A stretch of DNA of 64,000 nucleotides from Eubacteriaceae bacterium. GTDB lineage: Bacteria > Bacillota > Clostridia > Peptostreptococcales > Anaerovoracaceae. The stretch spans positions 548,140 to 612,139 of the forward strand of contig CABIXY010000003.1 of assembly GCA_902362805.1 (NCBI GenBank), in the 5' to 3' direction. Shown piece by piece: positions 1-9,633 of this stretch (position 1 is its first letter; every line of letters begins with the position of its first letter). The notes below the pieces were generated by a model. That model was not told where the DNA came from. It saw only the letters and a program-made list of their open reading frames with translations, and made no database searches. A program made the translations under genes and the position numbers.

Positions 1-1149
1 GCCGATCCGCTGATCGACTGTAAAGAATGCAAAGCCAGATTCAGAGCAGATAAACTGATCGAAGACTATATGCAGGAGAGCGGCTTAGAAGTGGTTCCTG
101 TTGACGGCTGGGCTAACGACAAGTTGGAAAGCTACATCGCCGAAAAAGCAATCAAATGCCCTGAGTGCGGAAAGAGCAATTTCACCAGCATCAGACAGTT
201 TAACCTGATGTTCAAAACATTTCAGGGTGTTACAGAAGATTCCAAATCAGAAATCTTCCTCAGACCAGAAACGGCACAGGGCATCTTTGTCAATTTCAAA
301 AATGTGCAGAGAACATCCAGAAAGAAAGTTCCTTTCGGAATTGCACAGATTGGAAAATCTTTCAGAAATGAGATTACTCCTGGTAACTTTACTTTTAGAA
401 CCAGAGAATTTGAACAGATGGAATTAGAGTTCTTCTGCAAGCCGGGAACAGACTTAGAGTGGTTCGATTACTGGAAGCAGTACGCCATCAAGTTCCTGGA
501 ATCCCTGAACATGAACATGGAGCATATCAGAACCAGGGATCACGAAAAAGAAGAGTTGTCTCACTACAGCAATGCGACGACAGACCTGGAGTATCTGTTC
601 CCATTCGGATGGGGAGAACTTTGGGGCATTGCGGACAGAACAGACTTCGACCTCGCGCAGCACAGCGAATTCTCTGGTCAGGAGATGACTTACACTGATC
701 CAGAGACCAATGAGAAATATATACCATACTGCATCGAACCATCTCTTGGGGCAGACAGAGTGACTCTGGCGTTCCTGGTAGATGCTTATGAAGAAGAGAC
801 GTTAACTGATGGCAATGGAAAAGAAGACACGAGAGTCGTCATGAAATTCCATCCTGCACTGGCGCCGTTCAAAGCAGCAGTTCTGCCTTTGGCCAAAAAA
901 CTGGCTCCTGTGGCAGAACCGATATTTGAAGAGCTTTCCAAATACTTCAATGTGGATTACGACGCAGCAGGTTCTATCGGTAAGAGATATAGAAGAGAAG
1001 ATGAAATCGGCACGCCTTTCTGTATCTGCGTTGATTTTGACACAGAAACAGATGGCTGTGTAACAATTCGTGATAGAGATACCATGGAGCAAGTTAGACT
1101 TCCAATCGACCAAGTTAAAGGATATATTGAGGAAAGATTGGTATTTTAA
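1..1149 (+). CDS. glyS: Glycine--tRNA ligase, 3' part (5' end outside window)
   Basis: Charges tRNA-Gly with glycine in the cytoplasm. The frame is open from base 1 and has no start codon in the window, so the N-terminus is missing and about 382 residues remain. Visible class II features are a CPEC-type cysteine pair, a motif 2 region (FRNEI followed by [10 protein letters not shown]) and a motif 3 region ([14 protein letters not shown]). The C-terminal part ([15 protein letters not shown] onward) is the anticodon-binding domain. This is the single-chain alpha2 type, not the split glyQ/glyS type. It ends 12 bases before the ppdK start, with the ribosome binding site AAGGAG in the gap, so the two are probably co-transcribed. 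Family identity is certain; only the upstream extent is unknown. Confidence 0.97.
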   Translation, partial: ADPLIDCKECKARFRADKLIEDYMQESGLEVVPVDGWANDKLESYIAEKAIKCPECGKSNFTSIRQFNLMFKTFQGVTEDSKSEIFLRPETAQGIFVNFKNVQRTSRKKVPFGIAQIGKSFRNEITPGNFTFRTREFEQMELEFFCKPGTDLEWFDYWKQYAIKFLESLNMNMEHIRTRDHEKEELSHYSNATTDLEYLFPFGWGELWGIADRTDFDLAQHSEFSGQEMTYTDPETNEKYIPYCIEPSLGADRVTLAFLVDAYEEETLTDGNGKEDTRVVMKFHPALAPFKAAVLPLAKKLAPVAEPIFEELSKYFNVDYDAAGSIGKRYRREDEIGTPFCICVDFDTETDGCVTIRDRDTMEQVRLPIDQVKGYIEERLVF

Positions 1150-1161
1150 AGGAGATTAGAT

Positions 1162-3789
1162 ATGAAATTCGTTTATTCATTCAACGAAGGCTCAAAAGAC
1201 ATGAGAAGCCTTCTCGGCGGCAAAGGTGCCAATTTGGCAGAAATGACCAAGATTGGTCTGCCGGTCCCATTCGGTTTTACAGTAACGACAGAAGCATGTA
1301 ACAAGTATTATGAAGAAAACAAGAAAATTGCAGATGAGATTGTAGAAGAAATCCACGAAAAGATGACTGAACTGGAAAATGTGACTGGGAAACGGTTTGG
1401 AGACACAGAAAATCCGCTCCTCGTATCAGTTCGTTCCGGTTCCGTCTTTTCCATGCCGGGTATGATGGACACCATTCTGAACCTGGGCCTCAACGATGAG
1501 ACCGTCGTCAGCCTGAGCAATCTGACAGAAAATGAGAGATTCGCTTATGACAGCTATAGAAGATTCATTCAGATGTTTGGCGATGTGGTAATGGAGATTC
1601 CAAAGAGCGAGTTCGACGCGATTTTTGATGGTCAGAAGGAAAAAGTTGGCGCGCAGTTCGACGTCGATCTGACAGCAGAAGACTTGAAAGCCGTCATCGT
1701 AGAATACAAGGCGCTTGTCAAGAAGTTCATGGGCAGAGAATTCCCGCAGGAACCGGGTGAGCAGTTGATGGAAGCAATCCAGGCAGTATTCCGTTCCTGG
1801 AATAACGATAGAGCTATTTTGTACAGAAAATTGAATAATATCTCCGACAAACTGGGAACGGCTGTCAACGTGCAGGCCATGGTTTTCGGAAATATGGGAG
1901 ATACTTCCGGTACTGGCGTAGCCTTTACAAGAGACCCTGCCACGGGAGAGAATACTCTGTTCGGCGAATTCCTCGTCAACGCACAGGGTGAAGACGTGGT
2001 TGCCGGAATCAGAACACCGAAACCAATTAAGGAGATGGCGGAGTCCTTCCCGGATGTATATAAAGATTTTGAACGGATTGCAGATGTGTTAGAAAAACAC
2101 TACAAAGATATGCAGGACATGGAGTTCACTGTTGAACGCAACAAGCTATACATGTTACAGACCAGAGCGGCAAAGAGAACAGCCGTATCTGCTGTAAAGA
2201 TTGCTGTCGAAATGGTAAATGAAGGTTTGATTTCTAAGGAAATCGCTGTCTCCCGCATCGATCCAAATCAGATCGATCAGCTGCTCCATCCGAACTTTGA
2301 TGAAAAAGCAGAAGCTGAAGCAGAGGTTCTGGCAAAGGGACTCCCAGCATCGCCTGGTGCGGCAACTGGCAGAATTTATTTTACCGCTTCTGACGCAGAG
2401 AATGCAGTCGCAAATGGCGAGAAAGCGATTCTGGTAAGGCAGGAAACCTCCCCAGAAGACCTGGCTGGCATGGTAGCCGCAGAGGGCATCCTTACCGCAA
2501 GAGGCGGCATGACCTCTCACGCCGCAGTTGTGGCCAGAGGCATGGGCAAGTGCTGCGTAGCCGGCTGCAGTGAAATCGCTGTCAGCGAAAGTGAAAAGAC
2601 ACTGACCATAAAAGACGCGGTCTATAAAGAAGGCGATTACGTTTCTTTAAACGGGTCCAAGGGAATTGTCTACAAAGGCGAGATTAAAACCGTTGCGCCT
2701 GAGTTTTCTGGCGATTTCGGCACTGTGATGTCCTGGGCTGATGAAATTCGTGCCCTGAAAGTGAGAGCCAATGCAGATAATCCAAGAGACGCGAAACAAG
2801 CTGTAGAATTTGGCGCCCAGGGGATCGGTCTGTGCAGAACAGAGCACATGTTCTTTGAAGAAGAGCGAATTCCGGCAATCAGGCAGATGATCATGGCAGA
2901 GACAGAAGAAGAGAGAAGAACAGCCCTTGCTAAACTTCTTCCGTTCCAGAAATCTGATTTTAAGGCAATCTACGAGGTTATGGAAGATAAGCCGGTCACC
3001 ATCAGACTGCTTGATCCGCCACTTCATGAGTTCCTGCCGCATACAGAAGAAGAAACGAAAGAACTGGCTGAACAGACAGGACTTTCTTATGCGAAACTAG
3101 CACAGATTGCAGAAGAGCTTTCTGAATTCAATCCGATGCTGGGACATAGAGGCTGCAGACTGGCAGTGACTTATCCTGAAATCGCCGAGATGCAGACCAG
3201 AGCTATCATAGAAGCTGCTGTAGAAGTGAAACAGGAGAAAGGCTTTGATATCATTCCGGAGATCATGATTCCGCTGGTAGGTATGGAATCAGAGATTGCA
3301 GACGTTAAGGCTACCGTAGAGAGAACGATAGAGACTTGCTTGAAGGAATCTGGCGCAGAGCTGGAATACCTCATCGGCACCATGATTGAAGTGCCGCGTG
3401 CGGCTCTGACTGCAGGCAGTATTGCAAAAGAAGCAGAGTTCTTCTCCTTCGGCACCAATGACTTGACACAGATGACCTTTGGTTTCTCCAGAGACGACAC
3501 CGGCAAGATGATCAAAGAGTACATGAACAAAGGCATTTTAGCTGACGATCCGTTCCAGACCATCGATCAGGAAGGCGTCGGTTCCCTGATGGAACATGCC
3601 GTGAAACAGGGTAAGCAGACGAGACCGAACATCAAGCTGGGCATCTGCGGTGAACACGGAGGCGATCCGCGCAGCATAGAGTTCTGTCACAAAATCGGAC
3701 TCCATTATGTATCCTGCTCGCCGTTCCGCGTGCCAATTGCGAGAATCGCAGCGGCACAGGCAGCTATCAAAGAGAAAATAGCAGAATAA
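1162..3789 (+). CDS. ppdK: Pyruvate, phosphate dikinase
   Basis: Interconverts pyruvate, ATP and phosphate with phosphoenolpyruvate, AMP and pyrophosphate; in anaerobic clostridia it often runs in the glycolytic, pyrophosphate-using direction. The 875 residues match the usual length. The N-terminal nucleotide-binding domain starts with GGKGANLAEM. The swivelling phosphohistidine domain has GGMTSHAAVVARGMG with the catalytic His at residue 453. The C-terminal PEP/pyruvate barrel has GICGEHGGDP with the catalytic Cys at residue 829. The start follows AAGGAG at good spacing. It lies directly behind glyS and is closed by a strong terminator. Together with pyruvate carboxylase at 49.6 kb it covers the pyruvate node. 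Confidence 0.98.
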   Translation: MKFVYSFNEGSKDMRSLLGGKGANLAEMTKIGLPVPFGFTVTTEACNKYYEENKKIADEIVEEIHEKMTELENVTGKRFGDTENPLLVSVRSGSVFSMPGMMDTILNLGLNDETVVSLSNLTENERFAYDSYRRFIQMFGDVVMEIPKSEFDAIFDGQKEKVGAQFDVDLTAEDLKAVIVEYKALVKKFMGREFPQEPGEQLMEAIQAVFRSWNNDRAILYRKLNNISDKLGTAVNVQAMVFGNMGDTSGTGVAFTRDPATGENTLFGEFLVNAQGEDVVAGIRTPKPIKEMAESFPDVYKDFERIADVLEKHYKDMQDMEFTVERNKLYMLQTRAAKRTAVSAVKIAVEMVNEGLISKEIAVSRIDPNQIDQLLHPNFDEKAEAEAEVLAKGLPASPGAATGRIYFTASDAENAVANGEKAILVRQETSPEDLAGMVAAEGILTARGGMTSHAAVVARGMGKCCVAGCSEIAVSESEKTLTIKDAVYKEGDYVSLNGSKGIVYKGEIKTVAPEFSGDFGTVMSWADEIRALKVRANADNPRDAKQAVEFGAQGIGLCRTEHMFFEEERIPAIRQMIMAETEEERRTALAKLLPFQKSDFKAIYEVMEDKPVTIRLLDPPLHEFLPHTEEETKELAEQTGLSYAKLAQIAEELSEFNPMLGHRGCRLAVTYPEIAEMQTRAIIEAAVEVKQEKGFDIIPEIMIPLVGMESEIADVKATVERTIETCLKESGAELEYLIGTMIEVPRAALTAGSIAKEAEFFSFGTNDLTQMTFGFSRDDTGKMIKEYMNKGILADDPFQTIDQEGVGSLMEHAVKQGKQTRPNIKLGICGEHGGDPRSIEFCHKIGLHYVSCSPFRVPIARIAAAQAAIKEKIAE

Positions 3790-3807
3790 GACACGAAGAC
3801 GAACCCT

Positions 3808-3839
3808 GGAGCTGGCTCTTTATAGAGCCAGCTCCTTTT
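3808..3839 (+). terminator. Rho-independent terminator of glyS-ppdK
   Basis: A perfect 12-bp stem (GGAGCTGGCTCT with AGAGCCAGCTCC) and a TTAT loop, followed by four T. It lies 18 bases after the ppdK stop. Confidence 0.9.
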
Positions 3840-3891
3840 GACTAGCAAGGTAATGCTGTTACACTTTTTTTACAGAAAAAGGAAGCAGGGA

Positions 3892-3920
3892 TTGAATTAT
3901 GATTAGAGGAATGATATAAT
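3892..3920 (+). promoter_or_regulatory. Sigma-A-type promoter for the Hpt/EAL pair
   Basis: TTGAAT at 3892-3897 and TATAAT at 3915-3920 with a 17-base spacer. Transcription would start near 3926, leaving a leader of about 160 bases before the Hpt gene that contains a terminator-like hairpin. Confidence 0.7.
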
Positions 3921-3961
3921 GAATCTTGTAGAAAATATGTGATAGAAGAAATGCATGGTAT

Positions 3962-4022
3962 AGACAAAGCGTTCTCTTTTGAACCTGCAGAAGTACAGGT
4001 TGAGGCCAGCTTTGTCTTTTTT
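3962..4022 (+). promoter_or_regulatory. Leader hairpin resembling a transcription attenuator
   Basis: The outer stem pairs AGACAAAGC (3962-3970) with GCTTTGTCT (4009-4017) and is followed directly by a T run. An inner hairpin pairs AACCTG (3982-3987) with CAGGTT. It sits between a good promoter and the Hpt start, so transcription must read through it. It does not match any riboswitch consensus I know, including cyclic-di-GMP types I and II. A plain terminator of an unseen short RNA is the alternative. Confidence 0.55.
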
Positions 4023-4086
4023 AAAAATAGAGAATGCCTGTTGCCAATTGAACTTACAAAAAAATTGGTATGGAAAGAAGGTGTAC

Positions 4087-4434
4087 GTGTTGAATGAAGT
4101 GTTTATACGATTGAAGGAATGGAAGTGTGATGTAGATGGCGCACTGGAACGCTTTCTGGGCGATGAGGAGATGTATATGGACTTTCTGCATCAGATTGCA
4201 GAAGAAGAGTCCGTTGCGAAATTGGGCGCAGCCATTGAGGCAGGAGATGCACAGGCTGCTTTTGACTGTGCGCATACCCTGAAGGGGGTTCATGGCAATA
4301 TGGGGCTGACGCCTCTGTATCTTTTGGATATAGAAATCGTGGAGCCTCTGAGAGCAGGATCTTTTGCCGGGGTTCAGGATCACTACGCAAAATTAGTTGC
4401 AGAAAACAATAAGCTAAAGGATATTTTGAAATAA
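4087..4434 (+). CDS. Free-standing histidine phosphotransfer (Hpt) protein
   Basis: A small cytoplasmic phosphorelay protein that would carry a phosphoryl group between receiver domains. I chose GTG 4087 because AGAAGG (4076-4081) lies five bases upstream; TTG 4090 is also possible. This gives about 116 residues, while the frame stays open further upstream without a better ribosome site. The phosphorylatable His is in the sequence AHTLKGVHGNMGL, the classical Hpt motif. The gene ends 11 bases before the large REC/EAL protein, so the two are very likely partners in one operon. A close paralogue of the same length, with the same HTLKGV...N.GLTP core, lies at 62096-62446. No histidine kinase is next to either copy. 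Confidence 0.85.
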   Translation: MLNEVFIRLKEWKCDVDGALERFLGDEEMYMDFLHQIAEEESVAKLGAAIEAGDAQAAFDCAHTLKGVHGNMGLTPLYLLDIEIVEPLRAGSFAGVQDHYAKLVAENNKLKDILK

Positions 4435-4445
4435 AGAGGAACAGA

Positions 4446-7400
4446 ATGGAAAGCGAAAAAAGTATTCTGATCGTTGATGATAATTTGATCAACAGAGAAG
4501 TACTCAAAGAAATTCTTACAACAGAATATTCGGTCAGAGAAGCAGAGAACGGAGCAGAAGCCCTTCGAATCATGAGAGAAATGCCAGACCGCATTCTTGC
4601 TGTCCTCAGTGATATCGTGATGCCAGTGGTAGACGGATTTCAGCTGTTAGAAGAGATTAACAGTGATGCGAAATTAGGTAACATTCCTATTATCGTCATG
4701 ACTGCCAGCAGTGGGAACCAGGAGGAAATCAAAGCTCTTCGCATGGGCGCCTGGGACTTCATAACCAAACCATATAACCCGGAAGTGACTCTTTGCCGGC
4801 TGCGGAATGCCATTGCCAGAAGCGAAGTGGCGGCAGCAGAGCAGATACGGCATATGGCTTGCCACGATCAGTTGACAGGTATCTATAACAGAGACCATTT
4901 CATGAAAAAGACAGAGTCCATGATTCGGCGCAACGCAGATAAGCAGTTTGTGTTTATCTATTTTGATGTGGATCGGTTCCAGCTGATCAACACTTTTTAT
5001 GGTGCGAAGGAAGCGGACAATCTGATCAAGTATCTGGCAAAGATTCTAAAAATATTTTCAGAGAAATACGATCTGTTCACTTATGGAAGAATGGAATCGG
5101 ATGTGTTCTGCTTCTGCATGGAGTACGACAAGGAAGCTTTAGAGCCAATGATTGACGATACGAAGAATCTGCTCGAACAGTACGGCTCTGATTATGATAT
5201 TGAGCCGAATTTTGGTCTCTATGTGGTAAAAGATAATAGCATGCCGGCAGAAGTGATGTACAGCAATGCCAGCGTAGCGGCGAAAGAAGGTGCTGGCAAT
5301 TATCTGAAGTATTTCACCTATTATACCGATGAAATGGATGCGAAGCTGAAAAAAGAACAGGAGATTCTCAACGATATGCATAGAGCATTGGAGAATGAGG
5401 AATTCACCATCTATCTTCAGCCTAAGTATAACATCCACTCCAATGCCATCGCTGGAGCAGAGGCTCTGGTCAGATGGATTCATCCAGAAAAGGGAATGAT
5501 TTCTCCGGGGGATTTTATTCCGGTCTTTGAAAACAACGGTTTTATCACGAACCTGGATTATTACATGTGGGAAAAGACTTGCCAGCTTCTGCGGAACTGG
5601 ATTGACGAGGGGCTGAACCCGCTGCCGATCTCCGTCAATGTTTCCAGGGTGGACATCTATAATTCCCGGCTGGCCGAATCCATCGTACAGCTGGTCGACA
5701 AGTATCAGCTCCCCCACGAGCTGTTGGAATTTGAAATTACCGAGAGTGCATACGCCTTTAACCCGATGATTTTGATTAAATTGGTCAATGATCTTCGAGA
5801 GAACGGCTTCACTATTTTGATGGACGATTTTGGCAATGGATATTCATCACTGAGTATTCTCAAAGATATAGAGGTGGACATCCTCAAATTGGACATGCTG
5901 TTCCTCTCAAATTCACAAGATACGGGAAGAGGGGAGAACATCCTGGCTTCTGTCATTCGCATGGCCAAATGGCTGAAGATTCCTGTCATCGTTGAAGGCG
6001 TTGAAACTGCCAGTCAGGTGAACTTTCTCAAATCTGTCGGCTGCGATTACGTACAGGGTTATTATTATGCAAAACCGATGCCAGTAGGGGAATACAAAGC
6101 GCTGCGGATGAAAGCTGAAAGAATCGATGGCAGCCTGAGAAACAGCGATAATGACGATTTTGACGTGGACTCTCTGTTCCAGTCAAATCCACAGATGAAG
6201 GTGCTGTTTGGAGATCTGCTCCAGGCATTGGCCATATTCGAATTCGACGGCGAAACTATGGAATTTGTCAGAATCAACGAAGGATATTATGACTTGTTTG
6301 GTTCTGACGATCCAGCTATCCGCATGGGAAAACCTATTGAAATCGTTGACAGACAGTATCGAGATATCGTCATGAACTCTTTCCGCATGGCAGTAAAGAC
6401 CCACGGTACAGCCGAATGCGATTTTATCAGATATACTGCTACGGGGGCGTCGATTTGGGTGAACCTGAAGCTGAGATATCTGAAAGAAATCGGAAACAAG
6501 CACTTAATTTTGGGTCTGCTCGACGATGTGACAGCACAGAAACGAATCGACTTTGAACTGACGAAGTACAGGCAGGCATTGATCGGCGAGGGTGGTGACG
6601 GAAACATCATGATGGTCGTTGACGATATGCCGGCTAACAGAGCGATTTTGAAAAAAATATTTTCAGATCAGTACACCATTATTGAAGCTGCAGACGGCGT
6701 GGATGCTCTTGAGAAACTCAATGAAACGCCTAACGTCTCTGTCATCCTGCTGGATATCGTGATGCCGAGGATGAATGGCTGGGACTTCCTTCAGCATAAG
6801 CGGAATCTGCCCGCCATTGCCAATATCCCAGTAATCATCATTTCGGCAGAGGATAAGCTCAACGAGCAGGAAATTGCCTTAGATATGGGCATCAACGATT
6901 ATATCATCAAACCTTTTGTGCCAGAGATCGTGAAGAAGAGAGTCAGCAATGCGATGGATTCCATCAAATTCATGCAGGAAGCTGTCCGAAAGTATGATTC
7001 TGCAGCGCAGATGGCAAGAATCGACAGGGCTACGGGGCTATATCATCTGGATGCGGCGACGAAAATCGTCGATGAATATCTGGAGGACTTCTCTGACGAT
7101 CTCAACGTGATGGTTACTTTCGGCGTCGATCATTTTGAAGAAGCGAGCAAACAGTATCTCGAACACTATGAAGAAAGCCTGGTGAAGAAAATCAGCAGGA
7201 TCATCAAAGACTTGTTCAGACAGGATGATATCGGTTTTCGAACAAACTGTGATATTTTCGGCGTCTTTGCTAAGAACTATAAGGACCTGGAAAAGCTGAA
7301 GGAGCGCCTTGACGAGTTTATAGAACTGGTTACAGCAGATAACAGCCAGGGTCATGTAGAACTTGTCTGCTCCATCGGAGCTGCTTTTTCTCCAGAGGCG

Positions 7401-7502
7401 GGAAAATCTTTTGATCAGTTATATCAGAAGGCTGAAATCGCAAGATTAAATGCAAAAATTGCTGGGGAAAACACAAGTAGTATTTACAACGAGTTAAAAT
7501 AA
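4446..7502 (+). CDS. Response regulator with REC-GGDEF-EAL-PAS-REC-GGDEF domains
   Basis: A 1018-residue cytoplasmic protein, probably a phosphorylation-controlled cyclic-di-GMP phosphodiesterase. Domain order: REC1 (about 5-120; Asp11/Asp12, phospho-acceptor Asp56, Lys108), a GGDEF-like domain (about 135-295) whose signature is changed to MESDV and so is probably not a cyclase, and EAL (about 315-555). The EAL domain keeps AEALVRW, SVNVSR, FEITES, DDFGNGYSS and QGYYYAKPM and looks catalytically competent. A PAS-like segment (about 590-705) is followed by REC2 (about 720-835; VVDD, LLDIVMP, IIKPF) and a second degenerate GGDEF-like domain (RTNCD in place of the signature). The start follows AAGAGGA. 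With two receivers and an adjacent Hpt protein it looks like the output of a branched phosphorelay. No transmembrane segment is visible. Confidence 0.92.
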   Translation: MESEKSILIVDDNLINREVLKEILTTEYSVREAENGAEALRIMREMPDRILAVLSDIVMPVVDGFQLLEEINSDAKLGNIPIIVMTASSGNQEEIKALRMGAWDFITKPYNPEVTLCRLRNAIARSEVAAAEQIRHMACHDQLTGIYNRDHFMKKTESMIRRNADKQFVFIYFDVDRFQLINTFYGAKEADNLIKYLAKILKIFSEKYDLFTYGRMESDVFCFCMEYDKEALEPMIDDTKNLLEQYGSDYDIEPNFGLYVVKDNSMPAEVMYSNASVAAKEGAGNYLKYFTYYTDEMDAKLKKEQEILNDMHRALENEEFTIYLQPKYNIHSNAIAGAEALVRWIHPEKGMISPGDFIPVFENNGFITNLDYYMWEKTCQLLRNWIDEGLNPLPISVNVSRVDIYNSRLAESIVQLVDKYQLPHELLEFEITESAYAFNPMILIKLVNDLRENGFTILMDDFGNGYSSLSILKDIEVDILKLDMLFLSNSQDTGRGENILASVIRMAKWLKIPVIVEGVETASQVNFLKSVGCDYVQGYYYAKPMPVGEYKALRMKAERIDGSLRNSDNDDFDVDSLFQSNPQMKVLFGDLLQALAIFEFDGETMEFVRINEGYYDLFGSDDPAIRMGKPIEIVDRQYRDIVMNSFRMAVKTHGTAECDFIRYTATGASIWVNLKLRYLKEIGNKHLILGLLDDVTAQKRIDFELTKYRQALIGEGGDGNIMMVVDDMPANRAILKKIFSDQYTIIEAADGVDALEKLNETPNVSVILLDIVMPRMNGWDFLQHKRNLPAIANIPVIIISAEDKLNEQEIALDMGINDYIIKPFVPEIVKKRVSNAMDSIKFMQEAVRKYDSAAQMARIDRATGLYHLDAATKIVDEYLEDFSDDLNVMVTFGVDHFEEASKQYLEHYEESLVKKISRIIKDLFRQDDIGFRTNCDIFGVFAKNYKDLEKLKERLDEFIELVTADNSQGHVELVCSIGAAFSPEAGKSFDQLYQKAEIARLNAKIAGENTSSIYNELK

Positions 7503-7546
7503 TTGTATAATTAAGAAAACTAGGAATTGGGGTGAAAATATAATAG

Positions 7547-8023
7547 ATGATTGGTCTTTGGGGAACTTATATAGGGAATATCATAATGACGGTTATTATA
7601 TCCATGGTACCAATCATTGAGCTGCGAGGAGCAATTCCGATCGGCGTTGCCAATGGTCTCAGTGTGCGAACTGCACTTTTCGCATCGATTATCGGCAATT
7701 TGATCCCTGTACCTATTATCATATTGTTCGTGCGTAAAGTATTCGCTTTCATCAGAACGAAAAGCCAGAAGCTGAATCAGTTGGTTTGCCGTTTTGAGCA
7801 GAAAGCGGAGAAACAATCAGGCATGGTTGAAAAGTACGAATGGTTCGGCCTCGTGCTTCTGGTGGCGATTCCGCTTCCAGGAACTGGAGCATGGACGGGA
7901 GCGCTTGTTGCTGCTATGCTGGATATGAGGATGAAAAGAGCTTTTCCTGCAATCATGATCGGGGTGATCATCGCAGGAATCGTAGTTTCGTATATCACAT
8001 ACGGAGCGAGCATGTTGTTCTAA
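7547..8023 (+). CDS. Small multidrug export-like membrane protein (COG2426)
   Basis: A 158-residue integral membrane protein with about four hydrophobic segments. Features typical of the COG2426 family are the early SMVPIIELRGAIPIG stretch and a later IPLPGTGAWTGALVA motif. The family is annotated as putative small multidrug export, but a transport role is poorly proven, so treat the name as a family label. The start has a GGGGTG-like ribosome site. NfeD and SPFH genes follow in the same direction after 32 bases, so the three may be transcribed together. Confidence 0.85.
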   Translation: MIGLWGTYIGNIIMTVIISMVPIIELRGAIPIGVANGLSVRTALFASIIGNLIPVPIIILFVRKVFAFIRTKSQKLNQLVCRFEQKAEKQSGMVEKYEWFGLVLLVAIPLPGTGAWTGALVAAMLDMRMKRAFPAIMIGVIIAGIVVSYITYGASMLF

Positions 8024-8055
8024 TGAACAATGGAATCTAACAAAAGGAGGTAAGC

Positions 8056-8514
8056 GTGATGATTTTTGGATTATCGTGGTTCAGTATGCCGGTTTTCTGG
8101 CTGGCTGCCGCAGTCATCTTTGTCATCATCGAAGGACTGACCATGGGGCTTACGACCATTTGGTTTGCTGGCGGCGCTGTCGTAGCGCTGATTGCAGCCT
8201 TATTGGGCGCGAATATTGTAGTTCAGATAGTCTTGTTCTTTGTGGTTTCAATCGTTCTTCTGTTCAGCACCAGAAAGCTGTTTGTGAAAAAGCTACATAC
8301 TGGTCAGGAGAAGACCAATGTAGATGCCTTGATTGGCAGAGAAGCAGTTGTGACTTCGATTATCAAGCCTTTGGAGCCTGGCATTATCAGGCTTGGAAGC
8401 CAGGATTGGACTGCTGTCTGCAAAACGGAAGATACCGTCATTGCAGAAGGGACAAAAGTTAAAGTAATGGCGATCGAAGGGGTAAAGGCTGTTGTCGTCC
8501 CTTTGACTGAATAG
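8056..8514 (+). CDS. NfeD family membrane protein
   Basis: 152 residues: two to three N-terminal membrane helices (about 5-75), then a soluble OB-fold-like domain (about 90-150) with the sequence VDALIGREAVVTSIIKPLEPG, typical of short NfeD proteins. NfeD proteins work with SPFH/stomatin proteins in membrane organisation, and the next gene, 13 bases on, is such a partner. The ribosome site AAAGGAGG is strong. This is the short form without the N-terminal ClpP-like protease domain. Confidence 0.92.
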   Translation: MMIFGLSWFSMPVFWLAAAVIFVIIEGLTMGLTTIWFAGGAVVALIAALLGANIVVQIVLFFVVSIVLLFSTRKLFVKKLHTGQEKTNVDALIGREAVVTSIIKPLEPGIIRLGSQDWTAVCKTEDTVIAEGTKVKVMAIEGVKAVVVPLTE

Positions 8515-8527
8515 AAAGGAGATTCTT

Positions 8528-9475
8528 ATGGGAACTGATTTAGGTGAAATAATAAAAATAATAGTAATCATCGTCTTGATTATCGTGGCGATTGGTCTGA
8601 TTGCAACGAATATCAGAATTGTGCCGCAGGCGAGGGCTTATGTCATAGAGAGATTGGGTGCGTACAAAGGCACATGGCAGGTAGGTCTGCATTTCAAAGT
8701 GCCTCTCATCGATAAGATTTCGAGAAAAGTATCTTTGAAAGAAAAAGTCATCGACTTCCCGCCGCAGCCGGTTATCACCAAGGATAACGTTACCATGGAA
8801 ATCGACACTGTCGTCTATTTCCAGATTACAGATCCAAAGCTGTATACCTACGGCGTTGAAAGCCCGATGGATGCAATAGAGAATTTGACCGCAACTACTT
8901 TGAGAAATATCATCGGTGAGTTGGAACTGGATGAATCCCTGACAAGCCGTGAACACATCAATACAAAAATCAGATTGGTTCTGGATGAGGCCACTGACCC
9001 TTGGGGCATCAAGATCAATCGTGTGGAAGTAAAGAACATCACACCGCCGAGAGATATACAGATGGCGATGGAAAAGCAGATGCGTGCTGAGCGTGAAAGA
9101 AGAGAATCCATCCTCAGAGCTGAGGGTGAAAAGAAATCCGCAGTGCTCATCGCAGAAGGCCACAAAGAAGCAGTCATTCTGGAAGCAGAGGCCAATAAGG
9201 AATCTCAGATTCTGGCGGCTGAAGCCAAGAAGGAAGCACAGATCAGAGAGGCAGAAGGTGAAGCGCAGGCAATCAGAATGGTAAAACAGGCGACTGCCGA
9301 TGGTATCAAGATGCTGGTTGAGTCAAATCCGAACAGAGAAGTCATCGCTTTGCAGGGCTTGAACTCTTTCGAAAAGGCAGCCGACGGCCAGGCGACAAAG
9401 ATCATCATTCCTTCAGAAATCGCAGGCCTTGCAGGTCTGGCAACTTCTCTGAAAGAACTGATCAAAGAAGACTAA
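8528..9475 (+). CDS. SPFH/band 7 (stomatin-like, QmcA type) protein
   Basis: 315 residues. An N-terminal membrane anchor (about 12-32) is followed by the band 7 domain (VPQARAYVIERLGAYKGTW, then KVSLKEKVIDFPPQPVITKDNV). A long Ala/Glu/Lys-rich coiled coil (about 180-265) and a short hydrophobic C-terminal tail follow. Proteins of this kind form membrane scaffolds and often interact with NfeD, which is the gene just upstream. A strong terminator follows. Confidence 0.93.
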   Translation: MGTDLGEIIKIIVIIVLIIVAIGLIATNIRIVPQARAYVIERLGAYKGTWQVGLHFKVPLIDKISRKVSLKEKVIDFPPQPVITKDNVTMEIDTVVYFQITDPKLYTYGVESPMDAIENLTATTLRNIIGELELDESLTSREHINTKIRLVLDEATDPWGIKINRVEVKNITPPRDIQMAMEKQMRAERERRESILRAEGEKKSAVLIAEGHKEAVILEAEANKESQILAAEAKKEAQIREAEGEAQAIRMVKQATADGIKMLVESNPNREVIALQGLNSFEKAADGQATKIIIPSEIAGLAGLATSLKELIKED

Positions 9476-9499
9476 TTGCAATAAACCGAACATTGGAAG

Positions 9500-9525
9500 C
9501 ACCCCGCTGCGGCGGGGTGTTTTTT
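9500..9525 (+). terminator. Terminator of the exporter-NfeD-SPFH group
   Basis: CACCCCGC (9500-9507) pairs with GCGGGGTG (9512-9519) around a TGCG loop, followed by six T. Confidence 0.92.
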
Positions 9526-9633
9526 GCCGCCCAAAATAATGTGAAAAAAATCTCTGAATAGATATAAAATGGTACCCAAAAAAGAGGCCTCTGTTGTATT
9601 CTGTAGTGAAAACAAAAACGGAGGTCTTTTAAA

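Noticed and set aside
3962..4022. Leader as a cyclic-di-GMP riboswitch
   Set aside because: The conserved cores of types I and II are absent; only a generic attenuator-like structure is supported.
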